Part shown: one piece after another, positions 1 through 10,020 of the stretch
How positions within the stretch are numbered: position 1 is the stretch's first letter
Layout: each line of letters begins with the position of its first letter
Source of the DNA: Aureobasidium sp. EXF-3400
Taxonomy: Eukaryota > Ascomycota > Dothideomycetes > Dothideales > Saccotheciaceae
Direction: 5' to 3'
NCBI GenBank assembly: GCA_024195585.1
Contig: SWBL01000014.1
Span: 62,001-126,000, forward strand
Length of the DNA stretch: 64,000 bases
Translations under genes and position numbers: made by a program
The notes under the pieces: model-generated
Told to the model about the DNA's origin: nothing
The model's input: the letters and a program-made list of their open reading frames with translations, nothing else
Database searches by the model: none

Positions 1-109
1 CAAACGACATTTTCGTACCACAATATCCGGAACCGTATAACGCCATCGCTGTGCAAATCCGAGGGAGGAAGAGAAAGAGGTTGGAGCAAAGTCGCAGAAG
101 AGAATTCCC

Positions 110-727
110 TCATGACTTGTTTTGCTGGTTTCTGCGCTCGTTTGCGCGCTCCCTCCTCTCGTTGCGCTTGACACGCTCGACTCTCTCCTCTCTTCTCTCC
201 TTTCTGGCATCATGCTCACCACCATCCTTTCTCGTCTTCTTCTCGTCAACCTCGACCAGCCAGTCGTTCTCGCCATCCTTGTTCTTGCCCTTGTAACCGT
301 ACTTGGGCAGCCATTCGCCCTTCTCTTGATCGTAGACCAACTTGCCATCGCGCTTCTTGTCCTTGATACCCTTCTTCTTGGCGAACTCTTGCCACTTGGT
401 CATGGGCTTTTCCTCGGGCACGCGCTTCTCGCGAGGCAGGTGGGTGGTGGGGGTGGGCAGACCCAGAGTGACGCTGGTGCTGTCGTCTGATTTTGTGATG
501 GGGCATGTGGAGAGGAGTTGGTTGATGAGGGCTTGAGCGCAGTCGCGGGCAGCGTCCTTGATGTCGGTTTCTTGGAGCTGGCTGACGGTGGGGAGAGGGT
601 TGGTGTCGTTGCAGAGGAGGTTGCCCAGGTCGAAGGTGTAGGGAATGGGCTTGTTGACGGTGACGGGAAGGCGAGGCTTGGAGCCTGCGGCGACCTCGGA
701 GTCGATTTGCATTTCGTCGATGCTCAT
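110..727 (-). CDS. RRS1: Ribosome biogenesis regulatory protein RRS1
   Basis: This is a 205-residue protein, matching the usual length of RRS1, a nucleolar factor for 60S subunit assembly that acts with Rpf2 to bring the 5S RNP into pre-ribosomes. Seen in the sequence: the block KPIPYTFDLGNLLCND near residues 26-41, a central LPREKRVPEEKPMTKWQEFA segment, then KKKGIKDKKRDGK and a Trp-rich WLPKYGYKGKNK stretch, and a very basic Arg/Glu tail. These are the recognised RRS1 signatures. I chose the ATG at 727 because the frame upstream of it carries no family sequence. No intron is needed. It is divergent from the gene starting at 950, and about 220 bp separate the two starts, so they probably share a promoter region. 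Confidence 0.95.
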   Translation of the reverse strand: MSIDEMQIDSEVAAGSKPRLPVTVNKPIPYTFDLGNLLCNDTNPLPTVSQLQETDIKDAARDCAQALINQLLSTCPITKSDDSTSVTLGLPTPTTHLPREKRVPEEKPMTKWQEFAKKKGIKDKKRDGKLVYDQEKGEWLPKYGYKGKNKDGENDWLVEVDEKKTRKDGGEHDARKERREERVERVKRNERRERANERRNQQNKS

Positions 728-949
728 TTTGGTGTTCTGAAGGAGTATGTTGTGGTGATGGTATGAATTGCAATTCGAATTCTTCTTGCAGCACAAGTTT
801 GCGGCGAGACTTTCTTTGCTGGAGCGGTGATTAGATCGACGCATTATCGTTATCTTATCAGATCTCGTCCCTCGGCGAAAAGTGGAGCCCAAATAAACAC
901 ACCATGACTTTGAGACACAAGACTCTCTTCTCATCATCACACGCCAAAC

Positions 950-2014
950 ATGTCGTTCCTATCGGGATTCTATAATCGCCTGTCTGGCACCTTCAGCCGA
1001 CCAGATGAGGCTGAAGGTCAGATGGTCACTGTCGTAAAGGTGGCCCAGTCAGATTCGGCCAACTCAAACGATGCATCAAGCCGCACTCTATCTCCCGAGG
1101 ACGACAAGGGAGATGTCGATACTCCCGAGAAGGCTCCCGTATCTACGCGATCGCATATCCCTCCTACGCCGTCGTTCGCTCCTCCGGCTACACCCTTCGC
1201 TGGTCAAGCCTCGCCAGTAGTCAACCGGGCAGCCGCCGAACAACTCATGCGCGAGGCCGGCGCTTCTGCTCCCACTCCAGCCCTCAGGCCCACACCCTTC
1301 TTTGGCATCTTCGCTCCGCCGCAGACTCCCGCAGCCCGCAATATGTCGCCCGTGAGGAATCAGGCCGCCGAGGAGCAGCTGATGCGGGAGATGCTGGAGG
1401 ACGTACCTGAAACACCCGCCCCTGTTCAAGTCAAGGCTGGAGTCACTCCGATGACACTGTACAAGACACCCGCTGCATCACACATCACTCCAATCGAGCC
1501 GACAACAGAACAGTCTCTCGCGGCAGACGCATTTCAAACTCCTTCGATCATGCCTTCGAGGCTGCAACTTCAGGAGCAATCCCCAATCCAAGAAGAGTCG
1601 GAAATTGTCTTTGAGAATATCGAGCACGAACCTGAATCCTCTTCGACGGCCGCCATCGAGCAAGACGAGACAGATGCCGAAGACTCGGAAGTCTCAGCAA
1701 CATCATCTCCCCAAGCAGCTGTTGATATGGATTTGTCTGATGCAGAAGATAATGATACATCCACCACTTCGATCGAATCCAGCGACTCGGAAAAGCGTCG
1801 CACAATCGTCATCTCTACAAACAAAGGTCGCAAGAACCAACGACGCCCCAATCAGCGCATCACATACAGGAGCTACGACGATAGAAGGACAAGAGTGCAA
1901 AAGCCAACAAGACCAGGAGTAGGCAGAAGCGTCAGTGGAAGAGAGGAGCTATTGAACAGAGCACGCAGACGCTTCTACGATGGCAAAGCAACAGGCAACA
2001 ACAAGCTTTTTTGA
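950..2014 (+). CDS. Unrecognised low-complexity protein with a duplicated motif
   Basis: This is an intronless 354-residue protein that I do not recognise. It begins with MSFLSGFYNRLSGTF, which could be amphipathic, followed by a long Pro/Thr/Ser-rich region with many SP and TP dipeptides. Two copies of a short motif occur: SPVVNRAAAEQLMREA (residues 88-103) and SPVRNQAAEEQLMRE (133-147), each preceded by a PF..-APP-TP type segment. Residues 210-280 are strongly acidic and serine-rich. The tail is basic (KGRKNQRRPNQRITYRSYDD, then RARRRFYDGKATG). The composition suggests a disordered phosphoprotein with short binding motifs, possibly nuclear; this is inference. It is divergent from RRS1. The alternative, a chance ORF, is unlikely because of the length, the codon use and the duplicated motif. 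Confidence 0.75.
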   Translation: MSFLSGFYNRLSGTFSRPDEAEGQMVTVVKVAQSDSANSNDASSRTLSPEDDKGDVDTPEKAPVSTRSHIPPTPSFAPPATPFAGQASPVVNRAAAEQLMREAGASAPTPALRPTPFFGIFAPPQTPAARNMSPVRNQAAEEQLMREMLEDVPETPAPVQVKAGVTPMTLYKTPAASHITPIEPTTEQSLAADAFQTPSIMPSRLQLQEQSPIQEESEIVFENIEHEPESSSTAAIEQDETDAEDSEVSATSSPQAAVDMDLSDAEDNDTSTTSIESSDSEKRRTIVISTNKGRKNQRRPNQRITYRSYDDRRTRVQKPTRPGVGRSVSGREELLNRARRRFYDGKATGNNKLF

Positions 2015-2484
2015 TTTTACAACAAGGCATGAAAGAAAGGCATTTTTGGGGCATATTCGGCGAGGTTTCTTTACATTGGAGCGACGCATATTTCTCTGGC
2101 TTACGATACCCTTGATGGCTTTGGGGCTCTTTGGGTCGATATCATTTCTTAGCTTTTTTCTTTTGTTCTTCATAGAGGAGTTTATGTCTCTCCTGCATCA
2201 TTGCACAACTAAGCCTCCGATGGAGAGCACATTTCGTATGTTCTGACCAATATATTGTATATCATCATGGATTGATAAGATAACACAAGATTAAGCCGTG
2301 TGATGATGTGAATCGGACCCTGGTGGCCGGAAACGCGCTTGTCACGCCTCGTACGCCCTACGCGGGAGCTGAGTTGATCGTCCATTGGACATTTTTTGTT
2401 ACTCATCCACTCTCCATCTTCTTCCTCTCACGTTCAATCGACTTGTTCTGAATCCTTTCTCTGACAATCGAAACCAACGCGATC
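2015..2484. other. Intergenic region, 3' flank and aminotransferase promoter
   Basis: About 470 bp between two genes on the same strand. The first part is AT-rich 3' flank. The last 100 bp are CT-rich (cactctccatcttcttcctctcacg), typical of a fungal core promoter and leader. I see no further gene. Confidence 0.6.
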
Positions 2485-3835
2485 ATGGCTACCTCGTTTC
2501 CTCCCCCTCCCGTCAATACCATTGGTATACCCCTCCACCTCCGTGCTCAATACCCCGCCATAGCTGACTCACTGCTCCAGACTGGGACAACATTGGCTTC
2601 CAAGTCCGTGAAGGTATACCAATCCAAAGCACCCTTTCCTCTCTAGTCCGAACATCTGCTAACATTCTTGCCTTCAAAGTAAACGGCCACATCGAATCCA
2701 CCTACTCGAAAAAGACAAACCAATGGACCTCCCCCCAATTCGTCACCTCACCCTACCTACGCATCCACGGCATGGCTCCCGGCCTAAACTACGGCCAACA
2801 ATGCTACGAAGGCCTTAAAGCCTTCCGCACCCCCGACGACGCCTCCATCACTATTTTCCGCCCGGAAATGAACGCTCGCAGAATGCAACATTCTGCCAGC
2901 TTCGTCAGCATGCCTGAAGTCCCTGTCGAACACTTTAACGAGTGCGTTAAAGCTGCTGTGGCTCTAAATGCTGAATTCGTTCCTCCGGCTAGAACGGGAG
3001 CTGCTATGTATATTCGCCCTTTGCTGTTTGGAAGCTCTGCGCAACTTGGGTTGTCGCCTCCCGAGGAGTATACTTTTGTGGTTTGGGTGTTGCCGGTGGG
3101 TGTGTACCATGGCGTCCACTCTGTTCCCGCCCTCATCCTTGAAGATTTCGACCGTGCAGCCCCCCACGGCACTGGATCCGCAAAGGTGGGAGGTAACTAT
3201 GCACCTGTCCTCAGATTCAGCGAAAGAGCTAGAAATGATGGGTTTGGGATTACGCTGCACTTGGACTCTCGCACCAGAACGGAGATTGATGAGTTTAGCA
3301 CTTCTGCGTTTTTGGGAGTTAAGAGGAGTGGAGAGAAGACCACGCTCGTGGTGCCGGATAGTAAGAATGTTATTGAGAGCGTGACTGCGGATTCGGTCTG
3401 CGAAATTGCGAGGGGTCTGTTTGGGTGGAGTGTTGAGAAGAGAGCTGTAAGTTTCCCTTCCCTGCCTATCCTTCTTCCCTTCCCTTCCCCTTTTCCTTCC
3501 TCCTTTACTGTTCGCTCTGCTCACACCTTTAACAGATCAACTACTCCGAACTCTCCTCCTTCGACGAAGTCTTCGCAGCCGGCACAGCAGCAGCTCTCGT
3601 CCCCATCAAAAGCATCACCATGAAATCCCGCAACGACACTTTCACATACCTAGACTCTGATGAGCCTGGCCCGGCATGCCTAAAGCTACTCGATACGCTC
3701 AAGGGTATCCAGACTGGACGCTACGAAGACAAGTTTGGGTGGAATGTTCAGGTTGGAAAGGAGAGCAAGGAGGCTTTTGAGCAAGAGGGGGAGAAAGAGA
3801 CTAAGGGTGTGAATGTAGATGTGATTAATGCGTAA
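2485..3835 (+). CDS. Branched-chain-amino-acid aminotransferase (class IV PLP enzyme)
   Basis: Exons are 2485-2524, 2581-2613, 2680-3446 and 3536-3835, giving 379 residues. The enzyme exchanges the amino group between leucine, isoleucine or valine and 2-oxoglutarate, the last step of their synthesis and the first of their breakdown. Visible family blocks are WDNIGFQVREVNGHIESTYS near the start, GLNYGQQCYEGLKAFR, the phosphate/lysine region GTGSAKVGGNYAP in which K193 should bind pyridoxal phosphate, RTEIDEFSTSAFLGV, and C-terminal FGWNVQV. Introns 1 and 2 (56 and 66 nt) leave a 33-nt exon, and intron 2 has a GCTAAC branch site. There is no clear mitochondrial presequence, so I infer a cytosolic form; a D-amino-acid-like class IV enzyme is less likely given GLNYGQQCYEGLKAFR. 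Confidence 0.93.
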
Positions 3836-4122
3836 GAGGGAGAGGGAAAGTTGCTAAACTGTAGAGGTGCAGGTAGATAGAGATGTATACAAAATATATC
3901 TGCAAAGAGGGTTTTGACTGTACAATGACAGAGGACGATATTACGGCATACGCTAGTTGGCAAAACAAAAGACTCTCAACGGAACAGAGAGAAAGCAGTA
4001 TAGCTTTGTACTACCACTAAGCCATGTACGGAGGTCATCGAGCAGCCATCAAGACAAGCCTTTCCAGCCAACCAAAGCCTCTCGTCAACAAACAAGTAAG
4101 AGTCCTCTATCTCAGTTCCACC

Positions 4123-7100
4123 TCAATTAGGTCTCAAAGGCTTCCACGCAGCCATCCCATCCTCCTCATCATCCAACAAATTCTTCTGTCCCTGTCCTTG
4201 ACCCAACCCAGTACCTCTTCTAGGCGGCAATGGTGGATTCTGACTTTGCGTGCTCTGCGCACTCTGCGCACTCTGCATACTCTGCATGCTTTGCGCCCCA
4301 CTGGTCTGTCTAGACCAACTCTCAATCCCCCTAGCATTAACCTCCACCGTACCCCTCCTCGGCGGCGGCAACATAGGCATACTAACACTCTTCTCCACCC
4401 CCACTTGCTGCACCGGCAACGTATTAATCCTCTTCGGGAGTTTAGGTACAAAGTTATCGTCTCTAGTACTACTCGGAGATTCCGAACGCAACGTCGATGG
4501 CTTTTTGGGCACTGGAGGTGCTGCTTTGCGAATGATTTGGTGTTGGGAGGAAACAGAGGGTCTGCGGGGTAAACGTGGTGGTGCAGCGTCAGATTCGGAA
4601 ATTGGGTCGTCGAGGAGACTGTGTTGGGCAGAAGAGGCTCGGGAAATGGGTGCTGCGGAGAGCGAGTGTTGGTGAGCTGGCCACACTGGAGGTAGTTTGC
4701 GGCTTCCTGCTATTGCTTTTCTTTCCAGGTTTTCGTTTAGCGATGACGATGCTGCTGAGGTGTTGCGCTCGCGGAGGGAAAGAGAGCGTGGAGGAGGTGG
4801 GTTGGGTCGAGGTACCTTAACCCAGTCGGGCTCGGTGGTAGCACTGAATGGATTGGGAGCTCGTTGCGGGTTGCGGACGTGTCCATCGCTTGGAGGCTTC
4901 ACCTGCGAGCGAGCTGGCATGCCATTGTCCAGCCACCATTTACGCCTGTCTGAACTTGCTGGTGGTAAACCAGGTTCAATCGATTCGTAGCCGAGCAGAT
5001 CTTCGTCATCAGTATCGTCGGCTCTGGTATTAGCGGTATGGCCACCAACTACAGCACGTCTGTGTTTGTAGAGCCCTTCGCTGATTTCTTGCTTCTTCTT
5101 TTCGTCAATGACTGTGATTGTGCACTGGAAAGTGGCGTAGACAGGTCGATGGTCTGAGAACTTTAGGGGTGCGGTGTCGTAGTGAATTTGACGCAAGTTG
5201 TGTCCTTTGGTCAAGACTCGATCGCACCATGCCGGGATACGAGCTTTGTCACTACTGTCGTACTCATCTGTACCGACATCGTACTTGTATGTCGGCAAGA
5301 AGGTGATTCTGGCTTCGTTATAGTATGGGAATGTCTTGCCATGGACCATCTGAAGATTGAGCTGTGACTGTTTAGTACAAATAAGCTGGATCAAAGCAGA
5401 ACATAACTTACCTGATCATTTTCGTAAAGTTTCTCGAGGTCGCCTATCTTAACCAGCTGCCTCGTCTTCTCATTGGCCATTCCGATACGATAGTTAAAAT
5501 CACCAAGCCAGATAATGGTATCGTGGTCTTCGATTGATCTGTTCCTTGCAAATCGAAGTCCATGGCTGATGGTTCGGTAATCCTGGTTACGCTCTTCGTA
5601 ATTGGCAAATCCTGCAGCCAAATGTGCAGTGACCAAGCATATGGATGTGTTGGCATACTCCATGCGAATAGCCACAGCACCCTTATTACCTGCCATACCA
5701 GACATACCGGTCTTCTTCAAGGCACCTTCAACGTTCTTGATATATGGCAGAATGCTCGCTTTTACAAACACAGAAAGAGAGCACCCGACTAGTTGCCCAC
5801 CTCTCAGCATGACATACTCTTCCGATCCTAGAGTTTGAGCATGTTCATTCAATGTCGTTTTGACGGCATCCTCCCACTGTTGTCTTCTATGCGGATCCGT
5901 AGACATGATCTGCTGAGGACTCAAATCGACAATCTCCTGGAAGCCTACAGCCACAATTTCAGGCTGTTGCTGAGATAGGTCAACAGGTGGGCAAAGCCAA
6001 GGCGAGAGGTCCTCGGATAAGCCTCTAGTTTTGCCATTGAGGTTGAATGTACCAACGTAGATGTTGATATTATCACACGCCGAATATTCGTTCGTCCTCT
6101 TTGTGAGTTCTGCAGCAACCCAGTCGTTGATAGGATCGAAGAGATGAACTGGGACTTGCTCAACTAAACGGCCCAAGAGCATATCGATGACATTTTGTCT
6201 GCCTTTGTCCTCGAAGTTGTTGATATACAGTCGAGTTGCACTCTTTCGGAAGTCTGCAAACGCGCCCGCAATGGATGACTTGCCATGTCTGGTGAACGAA
6301 GACTTTAGTGCTCCAGTGCCTGCATAGATCCGCGACAACGCGTCACCATTGTCAGCCCAGAGAGTGCCATGTCGAACCCAGAAATCATTGGTTGCTTGTC
6401 TCTCGCCTCGTTGGTTTAAGAATTCTTGAATGGCCATCTGACTGATAAGCGTCTGGATCAGGTTCGTCCTGTCCAAGCAGTCAAGACAATTAGTACGGAA
6501 TACGCCTTCCTGCTGTAGGATGCTCATGTTCCTTCGAATGACCGATTGTGGTCTGCCATTGGCATTCTTCGGTTGGTCATCCACTTCTTCTGAGAGAAAG
6601 TATGCAAAGTTCTCAATCGAGTCTTGGACATATCTTCTGATGCCCTTTGCTGCTTCGTATCCAAGTGCGCGAGTTTCGGCATGGAAATCATAATCAGTCT
6701 CCTTGATGAGCTCGTGGTCCTCGGCTTCTTTTTCTCCAGGCTCGCCAGAAGGCAAATTTAGAGGGCTGTTGCGAACATGGTACTGATACCTCCGGCTGAG
6801 CTCGAGTTCGCCAGGCTTCTCGTTACTGAGCAGGTTGACCACGTGGATGTTTCCATAGGTGACTTCCAAATCGGACATGTGTTTGTCGAATGCAGGCTGA
6901 GACGCTTCAGCAGAACGTGTAAGTTGTATTTTTTGTTGTCCTGGAGTGAAACATGCTGCTTGCTCCCAGAAAAGAGGAATGCTGCCTCGTACTTGAACAT
7001 AGGAGAAACTTGTGCCTGAAGGCGTAGAGAAGATGACCTCGGTCTCGACAAAATTAGCAACATTACCATCGTCATCAATGCCTCGAGCGTTGAAGCGAGT

Positions 7101-8029
7101 ACCAGCTCTACGACAGGATAGACGAGACAGTAGCGTCAATGTAGAGGGAAAGCCAGAAGATGAATGACTGATTGGCGAGGATGCAGGTGGGACTGTTAGT
7201 GTCATGGCAAACCCGCGTATCGCAGATGTCAACATGCGAGAAGCATCCAGCTCTCTTCTTTCATGCTCTGATAGCCTGGAACGGAAGCTGACCAGTGGTT
7301 GGATCATGTATGAGTTCCATAGGAAGCCGGCATCGAGACTGTCGATTGCAACAGTTGCTGATAAAGATGACCTGAGACATATCAGCTTTGTGTCGATCAA
7401 CAGAGCCGTCAGTTGACCTGCCTGTCTTGAAGACGTCTCGTCAAATCAAAGTCCGCGCTGTAGTAGAAAGTACCTCCACTAAGAAGTTTCTTCATGGCCA
7501 TACAAGGATGTTCCATGGCAGGATCCCTAGCATGGTAGTGGTCGAAGCCATCTTCATCGACATCGTCCGTGGAAAAGTTGTTGATGCGATCCAGAACAAG
7601 ATAGTCATAGTCGGACTTGTTTATGCAATCTGGTCTTGATGAGCAATAATTTCAGAATACAACTGGAACACAAGACTCACGAAATTCGACAGAGGTGATC
7701 TTTAGAACGTTCTCGCCATCTCTTACAGTAGCGGCTCTTTGGGCTCCATTGACAACACACAGAAAGATGTCGCCATTGACAGTGATCAAGCCAAGTGTTC
7801 CGAAAACCGAAAGAGAAGTCAATGATCGAAAGTCGGTTGTGTCAGTGTCAGCAGTGCGGGCAAACTCGACCATACATCTTGGCTGCAAGGTTGCACTTTG
7901 AGTGGAGTTGACGGACAGCGAAGAGGCGCCAGCAGTGGAGGGACTATGGCGGAAGGTTAAGATGTGGTCATCAGTGGCCAGTGCAATAGCGCGATGAGGA
8001 TGATCCCTCAATAACACACGGATTGTCAT
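4123..8029 (-). CDS. Synaptojanin-type phosphoinositide phosphatase (INP51/52/53 family)
   Basis: Exons (complement) are 8029-7681, 7629-7422, 7371-5412 and 5361-4123, giving 1251 residues. The N-terminal Sac1 domain includes EFHCINKSDYDYL and FYYSADFDLTRRLQDR, then FLWNSYMIQPL. Its catalytic CX5R motif is intact (CLDCLDRTN, about residues 481-489), so both phosphatase halves look active, unlike yeast Inp51. The inositol 5-phosphatase domain follows from about residue 600, with GNKGAVAIRM, WLGDFNYRIG, ARIPAWCDRVL and FSDHRPVYATF. The last 330 residues are Pro/Ser-rich with several PPxPPR-type stretches, as expected for binding SH3 or endocytic partners. The role is PI(4,5)P2 turnover in endocytosis and trafficking. 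The second intron starts with GC, not GT: only AG|gcaggt joins the frames so that LQDR-SS is retained. Confidence 0.95.
4251..4295. repeat. 9-bp tandem repeat coding for Ser-Xaa-Gln
   Basis: Five imperfect 9-bp units of the type cactctgcg lie in the last exon of the synaptojanin gene. Read on the minus strand they encode alternating SMQ/SAQ/STQ triplets in the Pro/Ser-rich tail. The unit length is a multiple of three, so copy-number change would keep the frame. Confidence 0.8.
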
Positions 8030-8623
8030 GCCGCATGCTTTGCAATCAAGAGTTTCTAATATAAAGTCGTTGGAATATTATCGTAGGAAGTAAGCAGGTT
8101 GGCAGTAGGCATATCTAACCAGGAGATGAACCAACAATGTTCGGAACGTCGGCTGACGCCGGGGTTATTCTACAGAACGTGACCCAAGAATTAGGATACC
8201 TATGAACACAGATTTGATAGAACTGTATCAACTGATATTGAGACATGAAAGCTGAAGCGTCTGTTCTATGTGGTGTCTAGTCTGGAAAAAAGGAAGTCAT
8301 TTGGAGCATACAGAAAGAAGCTTGACGTAGGCATGAGACTCCAGCCTTCCACATGTGATTTAGTGGACAAGTACATAACCAGACATTGATAATGCGAAGA
8401 GTGGTGTCAGACACTTGCAAGACAGAGAATCAATTCTCATGCGATTTGCAGTGTGATGAGAATAAATCATATTGATACAAGAAGATATTGAACGCCATTA
8501 ACCATGCTTCCTCTGATGATGGGCCCATCAATCAATGTGACCACGGCGTCACCAGAGCAATTCCCCTTGAAAGACGTGTTTGTCTGTTTTGTACATGTGT
8601 CTGAAAGAACACAGAGAGGTATA
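8030..8623. other. Intergenic region upstream of the synaptojanin gene
   Basis: About 590 bp between the start of the synaptojanin gene and the stop codon of the bL34m gene, both on the minus strand. It should hold the synaptojanin promoter and the bL34m 3' end. I see no gene or repeat. Confidence 0.5.
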
Positions 8624-9075
8624 TCAATGACTGAGGGTAGATCTCTTCTTCAAAAGTCTTCTCTTGATCAAGTTGCGACCGTTTCTTGAGCGAATACGGG
8701 CAAGGAAACCACTTCTTCGCTTTCTCACGCGGTGCGAGGGGTCGAATGTGTCTCTCTTGGGGCCTCTGGCCTGCAGAAGGGTGAGTGTGGTAGAGGCGGC
8801 TGGCAGAGTTGGGAGCTCGAGCGTGGTGTTGAGTGATAGTGTCGAGGTTGGGGTGGTGGGAAGTGTGGGGCGTCTCGATGACAGCAACGAGAATGTGCGA
8901 CTGTAGTGAATGGTTAGCGGGTGCTGGAGCGCAATATCCGGTGGAAGACATGCGATTGTGCGGGTTGCGATGCGGCCAGAGGGCGAAGAGTCGACTGAAG
9001 CAGCGACTTGGTCGAGGCCAGATTGAGCGACGGCCGGGCTTGGGCAATATGCCGTGTGCAGCGTAGGAACAGCAT
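8624..9075 (-). CDS. Mitochondrial ribosomal protein bL34m (5' structure unresolved)
   Basis: The C-terminal 45 residues are a clear bL34 protein: GPKRDTFDPSHRVRKRR, SGFLARIRSRNGRNLIKRR, ending STLSH at the stop at 8624. bL34m is a small structural protein of the mitochondrial large subunit. Upstream in the same frame is RTFSLLSSRRPTL, a typical presequence end. The best start, the ATG at 9075 (MLFLRCTRHIAQARPSLNLA), is an excellent mitochondrial presequence but lies in a different frame. Joining them needs an intron ending at ccgctaaccattcactacag (acceptor AG about 8921) with a phase-2 donor; the only GT donors in the right phase (gtcgac, gtcgct) are weak. An alternative is an uninterrupted ORF from an ATG at 9151, but its N-terminus is not presequence-like. 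The product call is firm; the 5' exon is not. Confidence 0.75.
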
Positions 9076-9258
9076 GACGGGCGCGACAGACTGCGGTGTA
9101 TGTGTATGCGAGGACGTCAAGGACCTTCCTGTCGCTGTTTCCGAGCAGCATCAATCATGGTCCATCGCGACGCACGGGCCATCAAAATTTCTCGGCCTCC
9201 AAACCTTCAACTTTCCTGCGCGATTGTCGTTGCATCTTTGCTCCTTGTCACATTCGAA

Positions 9259-9861
9259 ATGGCCTCGACTACTCCCTACCCACCGCATCGTTCACATCCT
9301 TCGACTCGCATCTCTCCCGAAGATGCTTTCGCCTCACTGAGCACATTCATCGCTGCTTCCGAATCTACTCCTTGGCTCCACCCGGATGCTCGCATCACTC
9401 CCGATGAGATCAAATACTCGACCAATGGTGGTCCTCAAGGTGGAATCATCATGCACCATCTGCGCCGTATCGAGAAGGGTTTGAATGGCGAGATTCTTGC
9501 TCCCGAACCCGATGACATCTTCGACCTGCCTGAAGGTGACGATGCCAACCTCGATAATGCTGCTGGTTATCAATCTACCCTGGACGGTGGTCTCAAGAAG
9601 GGTGCTTTGAAGAGGTTCGAGGAAGAGGGAGAGGACCCTGAGACGTATGCGCGCAACCAAGAAATCCTTGAGGGCGAGGTTGGCGACAGAGACACTAGTC
9701 ATGCTCAAGCCTACGACGCCGATGCTATGGACGTCGACGATGAAGCATATGCTGGTGTTGGTCTGTCAAAGGCTGAGCGAGACGCCAGAAAGGAAGCAAA
9801 GAAGGAGAAGAAGAAGGCCGCTGCAAGAGAGAAGGCTGCGAAGAACAGATCAGAAGATTGA
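9259..9861 (+). CDS. Conserved-looking small acidic/basic protein, function unknown
   Basis: This is an intronless 200-residue protein that I cannot name. The N-terminal half looks folded (SPEDAFASLSTFIAASEST near residues 18-36, then WLHPDARITPDEIKYSTNGG and GGIIMHHLRRIEKGLNGE). The middle is acidic (EPDDIFDLPEGDDANLDN and a DADAMDVDDEAY stretch). The last 35 residues are a Lys/Ala/Arg-rich helix-like tail (AERDARKEAKKEKKKAAARE), consistent with nuclear or RNA-associated location; this is inference. The ATG at 9259 was chosen because the frame upstream is unrelated in composition. It is divergent from bL34m, with starts about 180 bp apart, and convergent with STE24, whose stop lies 160 bp away. 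Confidence 0.75.
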   Translation: MASTTPYPPHRSHPSTRISPEDAFASLSTFIAASESTPWLHPDARITPDEIKYSTNGGPQGGIIMHHLRRIEKGLNGEILAPEPDDIFDLPEGDDANLDNAAGYQSTLDGGLKKGALKRFEEEGEDPETYARNQEILEGEVGDRDTSHAQAYDADAMDVDDEAYAGVGLSKAERDARKEAKKEKKKAAAREKAAKNRSED

Positions 9862-10020
9862 TCCGCCCACACCCCTCTGTCCTCGAAATTCGACTACGCC
9901 CTCTCCCCTTCGTCAGCAAGCTCAACTCTGAGCCGCAATATCACGCGCTGCTGAGATTGGTCATCTTTGTTAAGGGGGCTTGTAAACCCTCGACACGATT
10001 TTATTTACGACACAGCTGTA

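Noticed and set aside
110..940. 276-codon extension of RRS1
   Set aside because: The upstream 71 codons show no RRS1 similarity, and the ATG at 727 gives the family length.
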